From SAR116 cluster bacterium AG-426-A06 (GTDB lineage: Bacteria; Pseudomonadota; Alphaproteobacteria; Puniceispirillales; Marisalimonadaceae), in the NCBI GenBank assembly GCA_003210115.1, contig QCNM01000009.1, positions 1 through 35,234 of the forward strand: a DNA stretch of 35,234 nt, written 5' to 3'. This document shows, in pieces, positions 8,203-14,769 of the stretch; the first letter of the stretch is position 1; every line of letters starts with the position of its first letter. The notes beneath the pieces are model-generated. The model was not told the origin of the DNA and searched no databases. It saw only the letters and a program-made list of their open reading frames with translations. Both the position numbers and the translations under genes were made by a program.

Positions 8203-9657
8203 TTAAATTTTATTTTTTAAAACTTTTAATAAATCAATCATAGCATATGTATCTAACTTACAGTATTTTAGTGCATCTTGAAAAAAAATATCTTTTTCTT
8301 TAGAAGTTAATTCATTATTAAAAAAAATTTCATAATTAATAGAGACCTCCATCCCATCTTTTATATCTAAATTTTCATAAGTTTTATTTGTAAAAACAGG
8401 TAACACATTTTTTATTGATGCAGATCCATTTTGTCCTGGAGAATATAAGTTTCTAGATCTAAAAGGTTTTAATAGATCTACCATTCTATTGTTAATATTT
8501 AACAAATCTTTTTTAATTTCAGGGAATAACTTGGCTAAAGATGATATTACATTTTTTTCAAAACTTTGATTATAAACAATTACTGATCCTGTATTTTTTA
8601 TATTTTTTAATAATTTTTCTGCAAATTCTAATCTAAAATCCTTTATTTTTTTATTTATATATTCAAAGTGTTTTATTACATCATTTTCATTTTCTTGAAT
8701 ATGTAATGAAAACTGAAATGGCAAATTTTCGTAAGGTTTTGAATTTTTTAATATCGGTATTGCTGGCCCAAAAGTCTCAAAATCTAGAAAATTGTACGGG
8801 TACACTAAAGTGTTTATAAATTTTTTAATTTCCTTTTTATCGATAAAAATATTACCTGACAAAAATGCATTAATATCTGTTAATTTATTACCTTTTGGGT
8901 ATTCCCTTGGACTAAGTTTTTTAATATCGACAGATTTATTTCTTTTATGAATTTCTTCTGCTTTTTTTCCATTGAAAATATTATAAATATTATATTTTGG
9001 ATAATCTCTCCAACAATGTTCTCTATATTGGCAATCTTTGCAATGTGATCCAACCTCAATCTCAGGTTCTTTTTTCAAGGAAAGAATCTGAATTAATTCT
9101 CGAATATGCAAACTTGTTAAATTACCTTTTTTTAAAACTTCATCACTTATATCAGATTTTAAAAAAAGTTTACTAATATCAATTTTATCACCTTTTGTAT
9201 AATTTTTATTTAGGTGAAGAACCGATAATTTTGTAATATTCAAACCTAAAGATTTAAAAACATAATACTGAAAACTTAAGTCATCTATATGATAACTTTT
9301 TACACCTGTAGAGCTTTTTACTTCTATTAATTCCCATCTATCATTCTGTTTTACTAAAATATCTGCTAAAGCAAAAACATTTTCATCTTTATTAAGACCC
9401 ATTCCTTCATAAATTAATCCTCCACCATTATTTATATGATCAAAAGTTTCTTTAAAAGCCGTTTCAATTTCATAGTATTTAGATTTTGGTTGGAAACCTT
9501 TTCCAAAATATTCTCTAGCCAATGAACCTACCTTGTTTCCTATTTCAAACCTATATAGTTTTTGTTCATTATTTTGACGAAGTTTTTTATTAAATTTTGA
9601 AAACCATAAAGATTTTTTACAATTAAGACCTTCTAAATAATTTGATTTTGATAACAT
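8203..9657 (-). CDS. DUF2779 protein: Cas4-like Fe-S nuclease fused to DEDD-like domain
   Basis: A 484-residue two-domain protein. The N-terminal domain is RecB/Cas4-like: Cys13 near the start (GLNCKKSLWF), Asp99 (ALADIL), the PD-(D/E)xK core LIEVKSS with Glu112 and Lys114, and a trio Cys206, Cys209, Cys215 (HCKDCQYREHC). One early plus three late cysteines is the iron-sulfur arrangement of Cas4 and AddB. The C-terminal DUF2779 domain begins FLDFETFGPAIPIL (Asp292, Glu294) and ends with YCKLDTYAMIDLL, a DEDD exonuclease-like pattern. Function in DNA end processing is inferred; no Cas genes are nearby. The start lies eight bases after the stop of the channel-like gene at 9666, so they form one transcription unit. 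The product is probably cytoplasmic. Confidence 0.8.
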   Translation of the reverse strand: MLSKSNYLEGLNCKKSLWFSKFNKKLRQNNEQKLYRFEIGNKVGSLAREYFGKGFQPKSKYYEIETAFKETFDHINNGGGLIYEGMGLNKDENVFALADILVKQNDRWELIEVKSSTGVKSYHIDDLSFQYYVFKSLGLNITKLSVLHLNKNYTKGDKIDISKLFLKSDISDEVLKKGNLTSLHIRELIQILSLKKEPEIEVGSHCKDCQYREHCWRDYPKYNIYNIFNGKKAEEIHKRNKSVDIKKLSPREYPKGNKLTDINAFLSGNIFIDKKEIKKFINTLVYPYNFLDFETFGPAIPILKNSKPYENLPFQFSLHIQENENDVIKHFEYINKKIKDFRLEFAEKLLKNIKNTGSVIVYNQSFEKNVISSLAKLFPEIKKDLLNINNRMVDLLKPFRSRNLYSPGQNGSASIKNVLPVFTNKTYENLDIKDGMEVSINYEIFFNNELTSKEKDIFFQDALKYCKLDTYAMIDLLKVLKNKI

Positions 9658-9665
9658 ATGAAAAT

Positions 9666-11708
9666 TTAGAAATCTGATTCTACATCTTTTTTTTGTTTAA
9701 TAATGTAAATAATAAATAATCCACATAGAAAAGGTTCTACTAATATAAGAATTTTTTTAATTATATATATAAAGCTAAAATTTAGCCCAACAGATAATGC
9801 GTATAATAAATTGACACCTGATATTAAATAAAAAAATTGAAACATTTTGTCTATTAATGAAAAACTTAAGGGTTGTGGTCTATCACTTGAAAAATATAAA
9901 GCAATACCAGCTAAAAAAATTACAACAAGAAAACTAATTGTATTATAAATCTGATCAAATGGTACATATAGACAGTAATATGCAATTAAGGTTAAAAAGC
10001 TTAATGGTGCTAGTGATTTAACTAAATTAGCTGGTTCGTGTCTTTTAAGTATAAAACCATATCTTGATATGTTTTTAAGATATACTTCTTTTGATAAATT
10101 TGTCCCAGTTTTAACGTAATTTTTCAATCTTTTTACAGATGAATAAGGCTTTTGTAAATACCAACCATCAACCTTAAATTCGTAATCCAGTTGACCTAGA
10201 GGTACAGGTTGTAAAATTGCATCTTTATGATTTTTAAGACTATACTCTATGTAAATGTCTTGGAAATCAAAAGGATAATAGTTTGAACTTGGTTCAAAAG
10301 AAAAATTTGCTGTTACATTATATATATAGGTCTTGTAGTTATTATTTTCTTTTTTAGAAACATTTATTTTTTCAATTTTTAATAACGAGTTTGTTACACT
10401 TAAATTGTTAAATCGAATTAAATTGATAGGATCATCAGACATAGATATAATTTCTAAATTCAATTCAGCTCCCCATATACCTTTTTCAATATCAATAAAG
10501 AAAATTTTAATCAAATCTACGTAGCAAAATAAAACTTTGTCAGTATTTAGTTTTCCGTTCTGTTTTCTTATTTGTAAATCATTTAATATTACAGTTCGTT
10601 TATTTTGATCTTCATAATTTTTTGTTGAAGCTGGAACTTTACATAGATAACTTGATGTTTGATTATTTTTTCTAGAACTAAAAGAAAAGGTATGGAAATT
10701 TCCGAGAAAAATATCATACTTATTATCAATTGATCTTATGCCTTTATCAATATTTCTAATAAAGTCATCATTCAAGGATAATTTTCGCTTACTTATTATT
10801 TCAGCTATCATAAGGTAAAAATCAAACTGTTTAGTTATAAAATCGTCTAAATAAGCTTCTTCATTTTTATTACTCAATAATTTATTTACCAACTTCTCAG
10901 TTAAAAAATATTTCCACGGAGGGTCATCAGTTTTCACTAAAATATCAAGATCTGTATTGCTATTATCCCAAACATAAGAAGCACTAGGAACTAAAGATGT
11001 AATGTCAGGAGAAACACCCTTTGATTGCAGTATGTTATGAATAAGTTCACTTACTTTTTTGGAACCATCTTCAATTTGATTTTCTGCAATATTTGTAACA
11101 AGAAGGCTTTTACTAGATAATTTTAATAATTCTTTCTTTATTTTTTCTAGACCATTTTTATCTAATTCAATCAAAACTGGATCGAAAATTTTTTTATTTT
11201 TTTTATTTAATTTATTTAAATAGGATGAAGGTGGTGAAAAAGGATGATGTAAATATTTAATTCTATTATAATTTTTATTTTCTGATAACCATTTAACTAG
11301 CTCCATATTAGAAAAATTACTTGGTGTTAAGTCAAAAACTAAATCAGGTATTTTTTCTGACCAGGATATATCACTTTCAGTATAAATGATTTTGTTTTTT
11401 GGTTTAAGGGAGAATGTTTTTTTTGGATTTCCATAAACTCTACAAACCGTAGATGCAATAACATTTTCTTTACTCATAATATATTCACACATTTTATCAT
11501 GGGTTTTTTCCAATGAGTTATCATTAGTCGCATCCAGAATTTTAGTTGAAAACTTAAATTTTATGTTTGATGTATCCAGTAATTCATCAACTTGCTTATT
11601 GTAATAATTAATTAATTTGTTGGTTAAAGAATAATATATCTTTTCGTCTGACTTACTTATAGTATCCCAAGTTAAATACCAAATTGGAGTTTCAAAAATT
11701 TTTTTCAT
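9666..11708 (-). CDS. Pentameric ligand-gated ion channel homologue with N-terminal PBP-like sensor (paralog A)
   Basis: A 680-residue protein homologous to the one at 11903-13924. Residues 1 to about 375 resemble a divergent type I periplasmic-binding domain. About 393-560 form the pLGIC beta-sandwich, with IWGAELNLEIIS, the Pro-loop NYYPFDFQDIYI (Pro479, Asp481, Gln483), ILQPVP and VDGWYLQ. Four membrane segments follow: M1 ~566-582 after KRHEPANLVKS, M2 ~587-606, M3 ~618-640 after SSDRPQPL, M4 ~647-670. No cysteine pair closes the loop, as in other bacterial members. The N-terminus (MKKIFETPIWYLTWDTIS) has no signal peptide. The C-terminal tail is charged (KQKKDVESD). The paralog's tail, M2-M3 loop and pre-M1 stretch carry its basic residues, against canonical topology. 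Function: presumably a ligand-gated ion pathway; ligand unknown. No good Shine-Dalgarno is seen before ATG 11708. Confidence 0.82.
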   Translation of the reverse strand: MKKIFETPIWYLTWDTISKSDEKIYYSLTNKLINYYNKQVDELLDTSNIKFKFSTKILDATNDNSLEKTHDKMCEYIMSKENVIASTVCRVYGNPKKTFSLKPKNKIIYTESDISWSEKIPDLVFDLTPSNFSNMELVKWLSENKNYNRIKYLHHPFSPPSSYLNKLNKKNKKIFDPVLIELDKNGLEKIKKELLKLSSKSLLVTNIAENQIEDGSKKVSELIHNILQSKGVSPDITSLVPSASYVWDNSNTDLDILVKTDDPPWKYFLTEKLVNKLLSNKNEEAYLDDFITKQFDFYLMIAEIISKRKLSLNDDFIRNIDKGIRSIDNKYDIFLGNFHTFSFSSRKNNQTSSYLCKVPASTKNYEDQNKRTVILNDLQIRKQNGKLNTDKVLFCYVDLIKIFFIDIEKGIWGAELNLEIISMSDDPINLIRFNNLSVTNSLLKIEKINVSKKENNNYKTYIYNVTANFSFEPSSNYYPFDFQDIYIEYSLKNHKDAILQPVPLGQLDYEFKVDGWYLQKPYSSVKRLKNYVKTGTNLSKEVYLKNISRYGFILKRHEPANLVKSLAPLSFLTLIAYYCLYVPFDQIYNTISFLVVIFLAGIALYFSSDRPQPLSFSLIDKMFQFFYLISGVNLLYALSVGLNFSFIYIIKKILILVEPFLCGLFIIYIIKQKKDVESDF

Positions 11709-11738
11709 AAGATTAAGATTAGTTTTTTTATTAACTAT

Positions 11739-11744
11739 AGTATA
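11739..11744 (-). promoter_or_regulatory. Possible -10 element for paralog A
   Basis: On the minus strand the hexamer TATACT lies about 30 bases upstream of the start at 11708. No convincing -35 sits 17 bases further upstream (TTAGTC at best), so this is a weak call within an A+T-rich gap. Confidence 0.25.
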
Positions 11745-11841
11745 AATATTTATGAAAAATTGACTAATTTTTTTTCAAATATTTTTTTATTTTTAGATTG
11801 CTCTTTAATAGGTTCAATATAATTGAGATGCTTTCTATTGT

Positions 11842-11871
11842 TTGACAAAATTATAAAATTAAAGATAGATT
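11842..11871 (+). promoter_or_regulatory. Putative sigma-70 promoter for paralog B
   Basis: A perfect TTGACA at 11842-11847 is followed, after 18 bases, by TAGATT at 11866-11871. The start codon is at 11903, giving a leader of roughly 25 bases. It lies in the 194-base divergent gap (11709-11902) between the two channel-like genes, which otherwise holds only A+T-rich sequence. The perfect -35 makes it one of the better promoter matches in the window. Confidence 0.5.
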
Positions 11872-11902
11872 AATATTAGGTAAAAACTGATTAAATCAAT
11901 TC

Positions 11903-13924
11903 ATGGATAAAATAATTTTTTTTTTATGGGCTACAAGAATTTCATCCCTAAGTGATGAAAAATGGGATTTAAGAACTAATTCCATTGCTAAAGGATCTAA
12001 AATCATTGAAGATGAAATCAATTCAAATGGTGGAATTTTTAGTAAACCTGTAAAATTGATTTACAAATTCTTTGAATCTGGTGATAAAGGTTATGATCAA
12101 CTTATTAACTTTTTCCAAAATAATCCTGATATACATGTCAATTGTGGTAGCGCAGGAAGTAAAGATCGAAATGATCAGATATTATCAAAGGTAAATATAA
12201 ATAATATTTTATATTTCAATTTTGCTGATAGTAAATTTGCTAACCATGAAAATTTTTTCAATATTTCTCAGACAATAAGGGAAAGTAAAATTGAAACTGC
12301 TAAACATTTTTTAAAAAACATTGACAATAATAAAAAAATTTTTTTCTTTCATGAGGGAATTAGATATAAAAATGAATTATTACCCTTTTTGAAAAAAAAT
12401 AAAATACAATATACTGATTTTGACTTATCTAAAATTTCTAATAAAAATTTTGATTCTAACTTTTCTAATTTGATAAAAAAAATAAATGATAAATACTTTT
12501 TAGTTTTAGATATAAAACCATCTTATCTGTTAAAAATGTTTAATTTTTTAAATGAAAATAAAAAAAATCCAACAATATTAAAGCTTTACGGATTAATTGA
12601 TGGAAGAATAAATAATTATAATTTTCCAATTATAGAGGCAGCTAATCAACGTACAGGTCATTCTCTATCCTTTCAGAGATTTTGTGATTTAATAAATTCA
12701 AATTATTCTATTGATGACAAAGATTTTTTATTTTCATCTATGTACAGATTAGAAATACCATTATTGGTATCATATGTTTCAAAAACTATTGAAAATTCTG
12801 TTAATGACCGTGAAACTTTTCTTTCATCTATAAGAAATGGTATAAATAAAATTGATGGTATTAATGATATTTTTATAGGTAAATCTCTCAATTATAGTTT
12901 TTTAAACAATAAAAACATTAGTAGATTTTCTTATAATTACATAATGCCACAATCTCTTCAAAAAAATGGATCAATACAAAGAGTTTTTCATCCCATACAA
13001 TTTTTTCCTAGAATGGGCAAAATTAAAAAAGTTGATGTTAATTATGCTTATATCGATATCATCAGAATTACTCAAGTAGATATTGGTCAAAGTATATGGA
13101 GTTGTGAGTTCTTCTTGGATATTATTTCAAAACACAAAAAACCACTAGAAATAATTAACTTTAATAATTTAAGTCTACTCAATTCAAAGTTTGAAACAAA
13201 ACTTGTTAAACAAACTAAAGACCATCAGTTTGGTGCAGTAAATTATCGATACTATATTGTTGCTAATTTCGATTTTTTTGCGATTGCAGATAATTATCCT
13301 TTTGATTGGCAACATATTTATATATCTATGAGCATATCTGACCAAGATAATTTTGGTATACTTCAACCAATCCCTGAAGCTTTATTGGATAAAGAGTTTC
13401 AACTAGATGGCTGGCGTCTTGAAGATGCAAAAACAGGTGTATTAAGAAAAAAAGAAATGCATCATCAGAATGCTAATCTTGAGCAGGTTGTTGAGGTTAG
13501 AGAAGAAATTAGGGTTGGCTGGACAATTGCAAGGACAAATGTAGTAACAACAATGAAGGTTGTTATTCCTATAATCTTCTTAATGTTTTTAAATTATTAT
13601 ACATTTTTTCTACCATTTGATTCAGTATCCACTTCAATTGGTATTTTAACTACTACTTTTTTATCAGGGATTGCATTATATTTTTCTACTGAAAAACCAC
13701 AACCTTTAAGAATCACAACTATAGATTTAATATTTATATACTATTATCTTCAAGTTGGGTTATCTGTAATCGTAACAGCTGTTACTGGCTTTACTAATGT
13801 GTTACTTTTTAATTATTCAATGCAGGCAATGAAATTTATTCTACCATTATCAATTTTGACTGCATTGATCTTATTGTTTAATAGAATTAAATCAGTAAGA
13901 CTTAGACCAAGAATAGACGCTTAA
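11903..13924 (+). CDS. Pentameric ligand-gated ion channel homologue with N-terminal PBP-like sensor (paralog B)
   Basis: A 673-residue protein. Residues 1 to about 350 read as a type I periplasmic-binding (ANF-receptor-like) domain: first strand IIFFLWATRISSLS, helix KGSKIIEDEINSNGGI followed by KPVKLIYKFFESGDKG, then NCGSAGSKDRNDQIL and ETAKHFLKN. About 375-550 are the channel beta-sandwich with NYPFDWQHIYI (Pro466, Asp468, Gln470), ILQPIPEALLD and LDGWRLED. Membrane segments: M1 ~553-571, M2 ~574-594, M3 ~606-627 after STEKPQPL, M4 ~645-659. The sensor's first strand begins at residue 4 and an in-frame stop lies at 11888, so no signal peptide can be added. The tail after M4 carries Arg661, Lys663, Arg666, Arg668 and Arg670, while the M1-M2 and M3-M4 loops are almost uncharged. 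This suggests both ends are cytoplasmic. Ligand and ion are unknown. Confidence 0.85.
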   Translation: MDKIIFFLWATRISSLSDEKWDLRTNSIAKGSKIIEDEINSNGGIFSKPVKLIYKFFESGDKGYDQLINFFQNNPDIHVNCGSAGSKDRNDQILSKVNINNILYFNFADSKFANHENFFNISQTIRESKIETAKHFLKNIDNNKKIFFFHEGIRYKNELLPFLKKNKIQYTDFDLSKISNKNFDSNFSNLIKKINDKYFLVLDIKPSYLLKMFNFLNENKKNPTILKLYGLIDGRINNYNFPIIEAANQRTGHSLSFQRFCDLINSNYSIDDKDFLFSSMYRLEIPLLVSYVSKTIENSVNDRETFLSSIRNGINKIDGINDIFIGKSLNYSFLNNKNISRFSYNYIMPQSLQKNGSIQRVFHPIQFFPRMGKIKKVDVNYAYIDIIRITQVDIGQSIWSCEFFLDIISKHKKPLEIINFNNLSLLNSKFETKLVKQTKDHQFGAVNYRYYIVANFDFFAIADNYPFDWQHIYISMSISDQDNFGILQPIPEALLDKEFQLDGWRLEDAKTGVLRKKEMHHQNANLEQVVEVREEIRVGWTIARTNVVTTMKVVIPIIFLMFLNYYTFFLPFDSVSTSIGILTTTFLSGIALYFSTEKPQPLRITTIDLIFIYYYLQVGLSVIVTAVTGFTNVLLFNYSMQAMKFILPLSILTALILLFNRIKSVRLRPRIDA

Positions 13925-13937
13925 TATAACTTACTAG

Positions 13938-14345
13938 TCATTTTCCTTTAAATCTCTGATTATTTAGTTGTCTTTGAAAAGTTAAAGGTTCATCAATGTA
14001 TTTCAAAATTATTTTACCAGATCCAGTACCGCTTAAATCTACAGTACCAAAGCCAAATATTCTACCCATAATAGATTGTTTAAGATTTACCTCTTCAATT
14101 CTATCAAGTGAAATTCCTTCACTATTCCTTTTAATCCAGCCAGTTTTTTGAATATATCTTTTATTAGTAAGTACACGTTCAGTTGTCCATTTGCTAATCA
14201 TCATTTTAAAAAAGATTATAATACCAATTATAAATATACCTAAAATTACTAAGTATAAATATGCTATCAAGCTATAGGTCCAATGAAATTTGACTGTGTA
14301 AATTATTAATTCATTTTCTCCAATAGTTTTTTGGACATAACTCAT
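13938..14345 (-). CDS. Bacterial PH-domain (bPH2/YdbS-like) membrane protein
   Basis: A 135-residue protein with one hydrophobic stretch (about residues 25-47, LIAYLYLVILGIFIIGIIIF) followed by a bPH2 domain (former DUF304): WTTERVLTNKRYIQKTGWI, then SLDRIEEVNLKQSIMGRIFGFGTVDL and a final FQRQLNN. The 'TN+R...G.....+....l..I..V...qs...Rl.g.G.v' pattern is diagnostic. Bacterial PH proteins of this kind sit in the inner membrane with the PH domain in the cytoplasm; their biochemical role is poorly known. It converges with paralog B (13 bases between ends) and is nine bases downstream of the repeat-protein gene, so those two minus-strand genes are likely co-transcribed. Confidence 0.82.
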   Translation of the reverse strand: MSYVQKTIGENELIIYTVKFHWTYSLIAYLYLVILGIFIIGIIIFFKMMISKWTTERVLTNKRYIQKTGWIKRNSEGISLDRIEEVNLKQSIMGRIFGFGTVDLSGTGSGKIILKYIDEPLTFQRQLNNQRFKGK

Positions 14346-14354
14346 TAAAATTAA

Positions 14355-14672
14355 TTATCTTCCAAAAAACCACCACACTAAGGCTGTTGTAGGGCCTACA
14401 CTTGAAGTTCCTACAGCTTTTGCAGCGTCCTTAAGATCAATTAATTTTTTACCTCCAGATGAAGATCCTTCTCTAATACTTCTGCCATCTCTTATGTTAC
14501 ACAAACACTTGCCTCCCGACGAAGAACCTTCTCTAATTTCATTACTTCTCTTGATGTTTCCAAGACATTTTCCTCCAGAACTGCTGCCTTCTCTTAATTC
14601 ATCGCTTCGGTTCAAATTTCCAACTGTTGTGGACCCTCTTTTAATTAAATTACCATCAAATTTTATCGACAT
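14355..14672 (-). CDS. Small protein of 20-residue IREGSSSGGK repeats
   Basis: A 105-residue protein built of tandem 20-residue units with the core (I/L)REGSSSGGK followed by (C/K)L-x-(N/D)(I/L). Perfectly spaced copies start at residues 26, 46 and 66; a shorter, diverged unit begins at 9 (LIKRGSTTVGNL) and a decayed one at 86 (AVGTSSVG). The protein ends ALVWWFFGR, a short hydrophobic tail that might touch a membrane. Four or five short glycine-rich beta units suggest a small closed or solenoid beta structure, perhaps of the beta-flower kind, but this is only inference. A GGAG ribosome-binding site precedes ATG 14672. It is followed after nine bases by the PH-domain gene. The function is unknown. 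Confidence 0.72.
   Translation of the reverse strand: MSIKFDGNLIKRGSTTVGNLNRSDELREGSSSGGKCLGNIKRSNEIREGSSSGGKCLCNIRDGRSIREGSSSGGKKLIDLKDAAKAVGTSSVGPTTALVWWFFGR
14418..14597 (-). repeat. Three tandem 60-base coding repeats
   Basis: Three in-register 60-base units (14597-14538, 14537-14478, 14477-14418) encode the 20-residue repeats of the small repeat protein. They differ at many synonymous positions, for example in the codons of the SSSGGK stretch, so the protein repeat is being held by selection and is not a fresh DNA duplication. Confidence 0.75.
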
Positions 14673-14769
14673 ATTTACTCCTTCAATTCTAAATTGATTA
14701 TTGTATCAGTATAAAATATTATGAAAAAATATTAAATTAATTTGATAGAAATTTTTAGGAACTATTATA

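Noticed and set aside
8203-9657. A genuine Cas4 of a CRISPR system
   Set aside because: The C-terminal DUF2779/DEDD-like half and the absence of other cas genes or a repeat array argue for a DUF2779 protein.
9666-13924. The two large proteins as ordinary ABC-transporter binding proteins
   Set aside because: No signal peptide or transporter genes are nearby, and the C-terminal 300 residues are a beta-sandwich plus four-helix channel module.
14418-14597. 60-base tandem repeats as a CRISPR or regulatory array
   Set aside because: The units are in frame, code for a regular protein repeat, have no spacers and vary at synonymous positions.
14494-14697. Plus-strand open frame opposite the repeat protein
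   Set aside because: It mirrors the repeats of the minus-strand gene; only the minus strand has a good ribosome-binding site and a sensible protein.
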